Assembly (NCBI GenBank): GCA_002077045.2
Contig: KZ111149.1
Span: 631,624-695,623 of the forward strand
Source of the DNA: Rachicladosporium sp. CCFEE 5018
Taxonomy: Eukaryota > Ascomycota > Dothideomycetes > Cladosporiales > Cladosporiaceae
Direction: 5' to 3'
DNA: 64,000 nucleotides
Below, piece after piece: positions 31,571-42,038 of the stretch. The translations under genes were made by a program, and so were the position numbers. How positions within the stretch are numbered: the stretch's first letter is position 1; every line of letters begins with the position of its first letter. The notes beneath the pieces were generated by a model. That model was not told the origin of the DNA, made no database searches, and saw only the letters and a program-made list of their open reading frames with translations.

Positions 31571-31998
31571 AATGGCGAGTTTTGCAGTTAGTAGGAAGAT
31601 GGACAATATGTATGTGTAGGTCACCGTTACATGAGTGATGTATTCGATTAGATCTGGGGGTGGACATGGATATTGATTAATATCTCATTCGATCTCAATC
31701 AACATTGCTTTGTGTAGTGGGGCGTCCCTTCAATGTCGACTTTACTCTACATCGAACTCGAGGCATATTGTCTCTGTCCGCCTCATCGACCACAGTACTC
31801 CACCTCACTGCTTCTTGGATTCCAGCGACTCAGACATGCTGTACTGACTCGGCTGCGCATCCAATGACATGATGCGATCACTGCTGGGACCCAGTGAAGT
31901 TCTGGAGAGAGTGGATTGGCCATATCCTTTACATCTGACGGCAGCGAGGCAACTTTTGGCCTTGCAGATTATTGTAAGACTGGACTAAGGACGGCAAG
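31571..31998. promoter_or_regulatory. Divergent promoter region, EMC2 A / AP-3 delta A
   Basis: 428 bp between divergent starts, partly conserved with 51137-51571. No motif named. Confidence 0.35.
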
Positions 31999-32440
31999 AT
32001 GTTCGAGAAAGATGTGCTGCAACTCATTCGTGGCCTGCGTGCCCACAAAGGCCATGAAAGAGAGTACATCCAAACCGCCCTGCGAGAATGCAGGAAGGAG
32101 ATCAAGACGAACGACATGGATGCGAAGGCGACTGCTTTGATGAAGCTGGTCTATCTGGAGATGTTCGGACATGACATGGGCTGGGCTTCGTTCAACGTAC
32201 TCGAGGTCATGTCCTCTGCGAAGTACCTGCATAAGAGAGTGGGCTATTTGGCCGCAGTTCAGAGCTTCAGGCCTGATACTGAAGTCCTCATGTTGGCCGA
32301 GAATCTGCTGAAGAAGGATCTGACCAGTCCGGACAAGAACTTGATCAGTCTACCTCTGGGAGCTATACCCCATGTTGTGAACCCGAGCATGGCCAACTCG
32401 TTGCTTTCAGATCTGTTGTCTAGAGTTTCACATTCGAGTC
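31999..32440 (+). CDS. apl5: AP-3 complex delta subunit, 5' fragment cut by the gap (copy A)
   Basis: The first 147 codons of the AP-3 delta adaptin (MFEKDVLQLIRGLRAHKGHEREYI...), nearly identical to the complete gene at 51572. It ends at the N run, not at a stop, so the truncation comes from the assembly and says nothing about gene loss. Confidence 0.93.
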
Positions 32441-32540
32441 NNNNNNNNNNNNNNNNNNNNNNNNNNNNNNNNNNNNNNNNNNNNNNNNNNNNNNNNNNNN
32501 NNNNNNNNNNNNNNNNNNNNNNNNNNNNNNNNNNNNNNNN
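32441..32540. other. Assembly gap of 100 N between the two homologous blocks
   Basis: Exactly 100 N. Left of it is AP-3 delta codon ~147; right of it is MSH3 codon 385. Neither gene continues across, so the true distance and even the adjacency are unknown. Confidence 0.97.
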
Positions 32541-34837
32541 CAGAGACATACCCTCGAGGCTGGGGTACTGATGAGAAGGTGCAGATCGGACTTGTGGCAG
32601 TCCAGCCGGCGACGGGCGACATCATCTACGATGACTTCGAAGACGGCTGGATGCGCAGCGAGCTGGAGACGCGGCTACTGCACATCGCACCGTGCGAGAT
32701 GCTCATCGTCGGCGAGGTGTCGAAGGCGACCGAAAAGCTAGTCAAGCACTTGTCGGCATCGAAGACCAACATCTTCGGTGACAATGCTCGAGTGGAGCGA
32801 GTAGAGAAGCCGAAGACAATGGCAGCCCAGTCTTATAGTCACATTACGAAGTTCTATGCCGACAAGATGATGACCGGTCAGCCGACTTCATCGCAAGTAG
32901 AGTCTTCGCAGGAGACGGGCACGCTACTGGATAAGGTCCATAAGCTGTCTGAGAACGCTACTATTTGCTTGTCTGCCATGATCACTCACTTGACCGAGTA
33001 CGGCCTCCAGCATGTGTTCGACTTGACCAAGTACTTTCAGTCATTCAGTGCGCGGTCACACATGCTATTGAATGGCAACACGTTGAACAGTCTCGAGATC
33101 TACCTCAATCAGACTGATCACACCGAGCGCGGTAGTCTGTTCTGGACTCTTGACCGCACAAATACTCGCTTCGGCCAACGCCTGCTACGAAAGTGGGTCG
33201 GTCGACCGTTGCTAGATCGTACACGACTCGATGAGCGAGTTGCTGCAGTGGAAGAGCTCAGGAATGGCGAGCAGACGGTGACAGTCGATCTCATCAAGCG
33301 CCTGTTGGGCAAGACACGAGGCGATCTTGAGAAGTCACTGATCCGCATCTACTACAAGAAGTGCGGTCGGCCGGAGCTGCTGACTGTACTGCAATCTCTT
33401 CAGATGATCGCGCAGGAGTTTGCTCATATCACCTCACCCACGGACACTCATTTCAAGTCACCACTGCTCGCCGAAGCAGTCGCATCTCTCCCACGCATCA
33501 GCGACGACGTAGTGCAGTATCTCGAGCGTATCAGCCTGATCCACGCAAAAGAAAACGACAAATACGGCTTCTTCAACGAAGCCAGCGAAACAGAAGACAT
33601 CAAAGACCACAAAGTCGGCATCGTCGCCGTAGAGCAAGATCTCGAGGACTTCCGCAAGGTTGCAGCCGAGAAATGCAAACAAAAGATCCCCGAATACGTT
33701 ACCTCGAGTGGCATAGACTTCCTCATCGAACTCGAAAACACCAATCTCAAGCACGTGCCCGCCTCCTGGGCCAAGATCAGCGGCACGAAGAAAGTCTCCC
33801 GCTACCATGCTCCTGAAGTCGTCCGCCTGCTGCGAGAACGCGATCAGCATAAAGAAGCCCTAGCAAATGCCTGCGATGCCGCGTTCTCAGACCTTTTGGG
33901 TGAGATAGGTGCCCGCTACCAGGCTTTTCGGGACTGTGTGCAATCCCTCGCCACTTTAGACTGTCTCCTCAGCTTAGCAGACGTCGCAAACCAGCCAGGC
34001 TACTGCAAACCCACGTTCACGCCCGAGACAGGCATCTCGATTACCAACGGCCGCCACCCCATGGTCGAGCAACTCCTGCTAGACGTCTTCGTGCCAAACT
34101 CCATCGCCCTCTCCTCGTCTGCTACGCGCGCCCTGCTCATCACAGGCCCAAACATGGGCGGCAAATCCAGCTACGTCCGCTCTGTCGCATTAATAGCAAT
34201 AATGGCGCAGATCGGCTCGTACGTCCCCGCCGACGCCTGCGAGTTGGGCCTGCTAGACGCAGTCTTCACGCGCATGGGCGCCTTCGATAACATGATGAAG
34301 GGCGAATCGACATTCATGGTCGAGCTCAGCGAAACCTCAGATATCCTTAAGCAAGCCACACCTCGTAGCTTGGTAATCCTCGACGAGTTGGGTCGAGGCA
34401 CAAGCACACACGACGGCGTTGCTATCGCTCAAGCAGTGCTCTCGCACATCGTCTCGGATCTCAAACCCCTCACTCTCTTCATCACTCATTACCAGTCCCT
34501 CGCCCGCCTCGCCTTGCAATACCCCTCCGGTGAGCTGAGGAATGTACACATGCGCTTCACGGAGCAGGAGGAGGATGAGAGTGGGCAGAGGGATATCACG
34601 TTTTTGTACGAGGTCGGCGAGGGCGTGGCACATAGAAGCTATGGTCTGAACGTCGCGAAGCTGGCAGGTCTGCCGAAGGGTCTGATTGATGAGGCTGGGG
34701 AAAGGAGTGAGAGTATGGAAGTCGCTGAGGGGAGGAGGCGGCTTGCGTTTCTGGGAGACGCAGCGGGCAAGCTGATGCGTGATGAGAACCCGGAGCGCGC
34801 GCTCGAAAGGTTTGTTGGCGGGCTGGAGATGCTGTGA
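32541..34837 (+). CDS. msh3: DNA mismatch repair protein Msh3, 3' part (copy B)
   Basis: Starts in the middle of codon 385 relative to copy A because of the N gap; the rest is intact to the stop at 34837. Walker A GPNMGGKSSYVRS and Walker B LDELGRGTSTHDG are unchanged. Scattered substitutions, for example DTHFKSPLL for YTHFNSSLL and NPERALERF for DAERALERF, show it is a distinct allele or homoeologue, not a copied contig. Confidence 0.93.
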
Positions 34838-34981
34838 GCCAGCGGATTAGTGACAGCGTGAGTAGCGATCGCAATGTGCAGCATGAAACCTTGCGCTCAT
34901 CTATCATCACTTCAATACATCATCCCCCACTATTGCGATACTATTCCAGATCCCCAATTAGTCCTCTCAAAGCCATCAGCT

Positions 34982-37900
34982 CTACTTCACAATCTTGCAC
35001 ACCAAATCCTGGCTATCCACCGAATCGCCCTCCTTCACGCCAAGCGAGCCGATCTTACCAGAATGCGGCGCCGAGATGACCATTTCCTGCGAGCCAAAGT
35101 CAGTAAAGCATTCCTCGCCTGCCCAGCAAAGAGGATCGAGAAACTTGCCATCTTCATCGCACTCAACACAGCAATCGGATCGCCCTTCTGCACCTCACTC
35201 CCATCCTTAACCCGGATCTCGACAACCACACCGCTCATCGGCGCGCCAACCTGCGAGCTATCGCCAGTGTCCGCCTTCGGTCGGCTCGTGTTCTCGACAG
35301 CAGCGTGCTGATCATCCACAGTGACCTGTCGGACCTCGCCATTCATCTCGTAGAATACCTCCCTCTGCCCAGTCTGCTCCGAGAGCGGGCCAACGGCGAG
35401 GAGCTTGAGGATGAGGACTTTGCCCTTCTCCAGCTCAACGCTGAACTCCTCGTTGATTTGCGGGCGATTCAGGAAATACTTCGTGGGCAGCACAGAGAGG
35501 TCGCCGTACTTGGTCGTGAATTTCTTGTAGTCCTCGAAGACCTTCGGGTACATAGCGTAGCTCGCTACATCAGTCTCAGAGCAGCCACCGTACTGTTCGC
35601 GAAGCTTCGTGCGGATCTTATCGAAGTCCAGCGGGTCGAGGTACAGACCTGGTCGCTTGGTCATCTTCCTGCGATCACGTAGGGCTTGCGAGCGGAGAGG
35701 CTCAGGGAAGCCGCCGTACGGCTGACCCATGAGACCTTCGAAGAACTCGAGCACAGAGGAGGGAAAGTCCAGCTCCGGTGCCTTCTTGAGGAGCTCGTCG
35801 TAGGTAAGGTTGTTGGAGACCATGAATTGCGCCAGGTCACCGACGACTTTAGAAGTTGGCGTGACTTTGACGATGTCGCCAAGGAGATCATTGGCTTGCT
35901 CATAGGCTTTCTTTGTCTGCGCCCACTGCGCGCCGAGGCCTTGCTGGGAGGCTTGGAAGATCAGGTTCGTGAGCTGACCGCCGGGGATCTCGTGCTCGTA
36001 GACTTCGGGGTCCGGTCCGGTAAGGCCGGCTTCGAAGGGTGAGTAGACCAGACGGACTTGCGCCCAGTAGGAGTCAAGGGCGCGGAGGTGGTGGGAGTTG
36101 AGGCCGGACTCGTGGTCGCTGCCTTCGAGAGAGGCGACGATGGCGCCGATTGAGGGCTGGGAGGTCATGCCAGACAAGCTATCAGTCGCAGCGTCGACGG
36201 CATCAGCACCAGCCTGGGCACAAGCGACCATCGAAGCCACACCAGTGCCGGCCGAGTCGTGAGTGTGTACGTGGATAGGCAGATCGGGGTACTTCTTGCG
36301 GATGGCACCGACGAGGAGTGTTGCGGCCCTCGGCTTTAGCACACCGGCCATATCCTTGATACCGAGAATGTGCGCGCCCATTTTGACGATCTTATCCACC
36401 ACTGCGAGGTAGTACTCGAGATTGTACTTCTTCTCGGGGTTCAGCATGTCTCCAGAGTAGCACACGGTACCCTCAGCCACACCACCAGCCTTCAGCACTG
36501 CCTTCACTCCAACCTCGAGCTGATCAGTATCGTTCAGCGCATCGAAGACGCGAAAGATGTCCATGCCGGCCTTCTTCGCTTGTTCACAGAAGTGGTAGAT
36601 CGCGTTATCGGGCAAAGACGAGTACGCAACGCCATTGGCACCTCTCAGTAACATCTGGAAGGGGATGTTGGGCACGACCTTCCTCATCTTGCGCAGACGA
36701 TCCCATGGATCCTCATACAGGAAGCGCATAGCAACATCGAATGTTGCGCCACCCCAGCACTCAAGTGCCCACGCGTTCTTGAGACCGTATGAGGTCTCCT
36801 TAGCAATGTTTAGGAGATCGACAGTACGGACACGAGTAGCGAGCAGCGACTGATGGGCATCACGCCAGGTGGTGTCCATGATCAAGGTGCCCTTGTTCGC
36901 TCGGACAGCCTTGGCGAATGCCTCCGGGCCCTCTTTGACTATGATGTTACGCCACCCTTCGGTGCACGGCTTGGTGACATCGATGGTCTTGCCGGACTCG
37001 TCAGTCAAGGTAGGCATGATAATGTCGCCCTTGAACTTGGACTCGCCGATCTGGCCCTTGATCTGGCTGCCGTTGACGGCCAAATCACCAAGGTAGGTGA
37101 GCAGTTTCTGTGCGCGATTCTGACTGCCGATGAGCTTGAAGAGCTCAGGCGTGTCGTCGATGAAGGTCGTCCAGCAGTTGCCATCGATGAATGTAGGGTG
37201 CGTAAGCAGAGACGCGAGGAAGGGGATGTTCGTCTTGACGCCACGAATGCGGAACTCGACCAACGCACGGAGCATCTTCCTACGGACGATCTCGTATGTC
37301 GAGCCATGGCATGAACACTTGACCAACATGCTGTCGTAGTGCGGTGTGATGATGGCGCCTGCGAAGCCATTGCCACCGTCGAGACGGACACCGTTACCAC
37401 CTGCCGATCGGTAGACCTCAATCTTGCCTGTATCCGGCTTGAAGCCTTGCGAGGGGTCCTCCGTTGTTATACGGCATTGGAAGGCAAAGCCACGGATCGA
37501 GATTCTATCCTGAGTGAGGCCAAGCTGCTCCAGCGATGCACCAGCTGCGATCTGAATCTGCGCGGCTACGATGTCGATGCCCGTGATCTCTTCCGTGATC
37601 GTGTGCTCGACCTGAATACGTGGGTTGATCTCGATGAAGTAGTGGCGGTTCTCTTGATCCACCAGGAACTCTGCAGTACCGGCATTGCGGTAGTTGACAG
37701 ACTTGGCGAGCTTCACTGCATCGTTGAGGATGGCATCGCGAGTGGCCTTCGGCAGATCCTTGGCCGGCGCAAGCTCGACGACTTTTTGATGTCTTCGCTG
37801 GACGGAGCAGTCACGCTCATAGAGATGGCTGACGTTGCCATAGTTGTCCCCCAGCAGCTGCACCTCAATATGCTTCGGTCGGTAGAGGAAGCGCTCGACG

Positions 37901-40553
37901 AACACTGTGCCGTTGCCGAATGCCGACTTTGCCTCGGATGTGGCTCGCTCAAATGCGTCTTGAAGCTCCTCTTGCTTCCAAACCACACGCATGCCGCGTC
38001 CACCACCACCGAATGCTGCCTTGATGATGATCGGAAAGCCATGCTCGTCCGTGAAGCTCTTAACCTCCTCGAACTTGGCGACTGGACCTGGCGTACCAGG
38101 CACGCAAGGTACATCGCACTTCTGCGCTAGCTCACGAGCTGAGACCTTATCACCGAGGCTGTTGATCGTCTCAGGGGAGGGGCCAACCCAGATGAGTCCG
38201 GCCTCTTCCACTTTCTTCGCGAACTCATAGTTTTCGCTCAAAAAGCCATAGCCAGGGTGTACGAGTTGGACGCCGAAAGAAGAAGTCAGTATATGTGTAA
38301 ACAGTGTGTTGATTGTAAGTAAGGAAAAGGAAAAGATGACGGTCCAGGATTGACACAGTGTGATCGAGCTGCGACAGTAGGTCGTGCGTGCCAGTAGATG
38401 CCGTCGATTTGTGTGAGATGACATGACGAAAGCTGTGAGGGGAGATGCGATGAGCGGAGTGGGTCCAGCATTATGGTCGTATATCGACCTGGTCAAAACT
38501 GCAGAGTGGTGCATCATAGATGGTATGGCGTGTTGGCCTGTGGTGTGACGTGGTCGTAGATGATGCGAGGTGCGGTGCAGTAGGTTGGAATGTGACAGAA
38601 GATCATGCCGTAGGTGCTGCGGTTGCTGACATGCCGTGATAGTGATACTCTGCTAAGCCGTTGGTATGCAGAGTTGGGACCAAGCTAAGAGCTTGGGCCC
38701 GCCAACTGCGCAGCCGACTTCATGGCAAGGACCTTCTCCTTGTGCGTCTCCTGGCCGCAGTGACGATCCAAGTGCTGCTGACTGTCGAAGGGCTTGTCGC
38801 AAGTAGTGCAGTTGTAGCGCTTGCTGGCCTTGTTCGAAGCGACCCAGCGCTGATGCTGTGGATCCTTGACAACCTCAGGCTTCCACGACCCGGCGACCTT
38901 CTGCTTGTGTGTCTCGGACCGGTAGTGGCGGTCGCGGTTCGACGGTACCGGGAAGTTGAGATTGCAGGTGGTACAGCGATAGGTTCCGTTTTGCCTGTTG
39001 GCCTTTTTGACCCGGTCAGATACAGCTGCGGACATTATCTGGTTGCTCTTCCAGGTAGCGTAGTCGGCAGCCTTCAAGATGTGGGACTTTACGTTATGTG
39101 CCGCATTCCGCCGTGCCTGAATCTCGAGTTCTTTGACCTTGATCTGCTCTGCTGAGAGACCATCCGCCTCGCCATGGATGCGCTCGACGAGTGGACTATG
39201 GTTACAGCAGCCATCGTACGGAAGGTCGGACAGGGTCCAGGGGCATATCGTAGGCATTCCGTAGCTTTTCTCGCGCGACACCATTGCCCAGAAGATGAAG
39301 GTGAAGATGGTCTCCAGCAAAAGGAAAAGGCAGCGTACTGGGTAGAGTTTACCCAATGAAGGCATGGGAGCCCAGCAGAGAAGGCCTTTGTGCACGATGG
39401 TGTAGCCGCTGTCCAGAGCTTAATGCAAGGGTCCATTTCCCGTCGTCATATTGTTGCCATCGTCCAGAAACACCGACCACAGACGTCCCACTGCTAACGT
39501 AGATGCGTGGTCGAGCTCCAGGCTTCTCAAGCACAAGCAGGTAGATGCCAAACTTCCTCCTGACATCAGTCGGCAAGCTCTTGAACCAGGCAATCGTGGG
39601 AGGAGTAGCAGACTGGAGAACGTCTAAAGACCAGGAGCAAAAGACAGAGAGGACGCTGTGAAGAGGGCCTCCAGAGCAGCTTCGGTACCCATGAGTATTG
39701 ACATGGCCGGATGCTTGACATTGGCGGTTGTACTGATGAGGAGACTTCAACACAGCCAGAGGATGTACTGGTAGATGTCGGTCTCGGTGGACTCCATGAT
39801 TTGACCTGGTCAAATTGAGCGTCTCTGTGAGGGTAGGCGGCTATGTGTTGTTTACAGCGTGACCGGCAGGGTGATCGGCAGTGTGCAAAACCAGCGAAGC
39901 TTGTAAGAGCTCACTCAGTGCCTCGAAGTGATGGAGTATGGTCAGGGAAGTGAGCGTGAGCGTGAGACAGTATTGGCCAATGTCCGATGGGTAGAGCAGC
40001 GTGGATAGGGTGTGAAAGGTAACAGTCGAAAGCCTCGAAAGGGTTGAGAGGCAGATGCCAGAGGTCTGCAGCATTGTTGAAGGCAGGTCCAAGAAGTCCG
40101 GAGTAAGCGCGCCCTGAGTAGTGAGTGATGTGCAGGCGCAGCTTGTGATAGCACGCAGGAGTGACGATACGAATCATTTGACTTACCATGCTCAAGCGCA
40201 ATCTTGATGATCTCATCTCCAGCCAGATACGCCGCCACAGGTGTATACTGCCCCCGCTTCCCAATCACATACGCCTCATCAGCCTTCTGCCTGTGCATGC
40301 TCAACCGATCTTCGTACGAGAAGACAGCCACGGTCTGCAGCGACAGCTCATGTGCCGTCCTGAAAATACGGATCGGGATCTCGCCTCGGTTGGCCACCAA
40401 AATCTTCTTCAGCTGCATGATAGTACTATTAGCACGCAGCCGCTGGTGCACCGTGTTGGCGGTGCTGTGGGTGTCGCCATCGTGGTGCGGCGTGCCGTAG
40501 TCGTGGTCCTTCTCTGGGACGGCAACCTCGTTGCTTGCCGCTGTGTCTGCCAT
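34982..40553 (-). CDS. pyc: Pyruvate carboxylase (copy B, with an expanded first intron)
   Basis: Three exons: 40187-40553, 35149-38273 and 34982-35086, total 3597 nt, 1198 residues, the same length as corrected copy A. Domains and motifs match copy A, and I see no stop or frameshift in any exon. Differences: (1) intron 1 is 1913 nt (38274-40186) against 71 nt in copy A, and contains a GIY-YIG/C2H2 pseudogene on the same strand; (2) the last intron (35087-35148) begins GCAAGT instead of GTAAGT, a GC-AG intron; (3) the first ~170 bp of exon 2 are clearly more divergent (VQLVHPGYG against VNMIHPGYG, KKVEEAG against KNVEAAG). Whether the long intron is spliced efficiently is unknown, so this copy could be silent although its exons are intact. 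Confidence 0.9.
38485..38496 (+). repeat. 12-bp direct repeat, 3' of the pseudogene
   Basis: GACCTGGTCAAA, identical to 39803-39814. It lies 189 bp beyond the pseudogene's stop. Its core is nearly palindromic (TTGACC/GGTCAA halves). Confidence 0.55.
38685..39797 (-). pseudogene. GIY-YIG-like nuclease plus two C2H2 zinc fingers, decayed, nested in an intron
   Basis: A possible start is the ATG at 39797 (MESTETDIYQYIL), soon followed by a TGA. Further on, in shifting frames, come MGTEAALEALFTASSLSFAPGL, then TIAWFKSLPTDVRRKFGIYLLVLE and RIYVSSGTS with GRWQQYDD. The spacing GIY-x(12)-YV(G->S), the Arg in GRWQQY and the later Glu in RCLFLLLETIF fit a GIY-YIG fold. After another frameshift, the frame ALDSGYTIVHKGLLCWAPMPS runs intact to the stop at 38685. 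It ends in two CX2C...HX5H fingers (YRCTTC...HYRSETH and YNCTTC...HCGQETH). At least one stop and two frameshifts make it non-functional as it stands. I recall similar multicopy proteins in fungi; that link is from memory. Confidence 0.72.
39803..39814 (+). repeat. 12-bp direct repeat, 5' of the pseudogene
   Basis: GACCTGGTCAAA, six bases upstream of the pseudogene's likely ATG; same orientation as 38485-38496, 1318 bp apart. Possibly the edges of the inserted unit. Confidence 0.55.
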
Positions 40554-41803
40554 GGTGGCGGTGCGCAGACGAGTGATTGTATGGGTGTATTCTCTAAGAC
40601 TAGAGGAGGAAGATTGACACGAGATCTCTCGAGGCTCAAAAGCAGCTCGGGTGTGCGGTCATATCATGCAAGCTGCGTCAACAAAAAGCTCGTGCAGCTG
40701 GTGGCAGAGCTCGGCTCACGGGATGGAGCTCCAACGGCCAATGCACTTGCCTTTGCCCCGCACCTGCCAATCATACTCGGTGATAAGGCCATTTCTTCAC
40801 TTGCGGGTCACAACTTCCACATGTTGCCTGGATAACCTGACCTCCACGTTACTTTACACTTATGAGCTCTCTGCTGACTTGCCATACCGCTCATCTTCAC
40901 GTTGTCCCGCCGCAGTCACCGACTCCAACGTCTGACATAGACTTTCACACCACACCGCTCGCCAGCCCCCCACTATGCTTATATGGAGAGAAAAGCAAGA
41001 CTTATCCGGCTTTGATGGCCTGACACGAGGCATTATCATCCATTCATATCGGACGGTGCTATTGGCCGGCCGCTTTCACAAGCGGCCCGCGCATTTTGTG
41101 GTGCCTTCAGATGCAGGTACCCATCCCTGCCGAGTCTTACTGCTGCAGAAGTGGTGTGGAGCTACGAGGGTTAGGGATGCGCAGATTAACCACATATTTG
41201 CTAACCCCAACCGATGTCGTAGTCGAGTAGAACGACAACACTGGACCGTATGAGAGTATACAATGCACGGGTTCGTGACCGATAAGCCCTGTGAATAATG
41301 CCATGCTACTCACGGGCATGTATAACCTGCATATTGCCGGTTCGGAGCAACTCGCAGTTTTCGGGATCTTTCGTAGTGGAAGTTGACGAATACCATGCAT
41401 CCCGAGGTTCAAAGCTCGAGGTCAGATCAAAATCGAGGGAAACACTCCCCAGGGAGAGGTAGAGCCTACCGACAGAGTATCCTAATGGCGGCATATCCTG
41501 CTCAGTACTTTGTGCCACAAGGAAGGGAGAGGCGTTGCGAGAGACACTTTCGTCATCGATCACCGCAGGGACGTAAGAAGCATGCTTCATTAAAGATATG
41601 TACATATTTGAACCCCAGCTACACAGCCGCGCATAGTCTAGTAGACCGAGCACTCCTCGGCATCTGCTCTCCTCAAAGTCTCGACACTTTGCAGTCTCAT
41701 CCAATTCTGGCCGTTTCTCCGCGGAACGACTCATTCCACCGGTGGAATCTTGGGCGGCGCAGCACGCCCTTATATGGAGCCTCGCCAACTACATCCTCAT
41801 ACC
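40554..41803. other. Intergenic region, pyruvate carboxylase B promoter side
   Basis: Counterpart of 21960-23210 with high identity. No gene seen. Confidence 0.4.
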
Positions 41804-42014
41804 GGGCATTTAGCGCAGTGGTAGCGCGTACCCGCAGAGGCAGCGAACAGCGCAGAGTGACACAGACAGTTGTTCGGGGGATCTGAGTGGTTCACTGCAT
41901 CAACCCGCTGTCCTTAATAGGACAGCACCCGTCGCCCTTCACGGGGTGGCGTGTCCTCCAAAGCGTGCGTTCGCCTGAAGGGTGAGGTCGCGAGTTCAAA
42001 TCTCGCATTGTCCA
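41804..42014 (+). ncRNA. tRNA-like RNA polymerase III locus with an interrupted body (copy B)
   Basis: Counterpart of 23211-23420 with only a handful of changes over 211 nt. The D-loop here is the canonical AGTGGTA, where copy A has AGAGGTA. The acceptor, D-arm and T-arm halves and the inserted hairpins are kept. The downstream T run of copy A is broken to TTCTT here, so Pol III termination would be weaker or further on. Confidence 0.5.
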
Positions 42015-42038
42015 GCGTTCTTGCGACTCCGGCATAAG

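Larger units (their letters stand above)
15155..32440. repeat. Collinear homologous block, copy A
   Basis: This stretch runs from MSH3 codon 385 to about codon 147 of AP-3 delta and has a same-order, same-strand counterpart at 32541-52013. Its right end is the 100-N gap. Identity by eye is about 95-99% over most conserved genes, but much lower in the lectin/WWCWGG interval and at the 5' edge of pyruvate carboxylase exon 2. Confidence 0.9.
38274..40186 (-). other. Expanded intron 1 of pyruvate carboxylase B
   Basis: The donor GTAAGT (RC of 40181-40186) and a branch-like TACTGAC near 38290 match copy A at both ends. The 1.8 kb between is absent from copy A. It contains the zinc-finger pseudogene (38685-39797) and about 0.4 kb plus 0.4 kb of flanking sequence that I do not recognise. 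As in copy A, there is no AG at the exon 2 junction. Confidence 0.75.

Noticed and set aside
35035..38517. Pyruvate carboxylase B starting at an ATG near 38517, without exon 1
   Set aside because: The extra N-terminal residues are intron sequence and lack the ATP-grasp start (KILVANRGEIPIRIF), which is found intact at 40187-40553.
39942..40186. C-terminal extension of pyruvate carboxylase exon 1 as a coding region
   Set aside because: The frame stays open past the GTAAGT donor by chance. The added Arg/Ser/Pro-rich residues have no counterpart in copy A or in the family.
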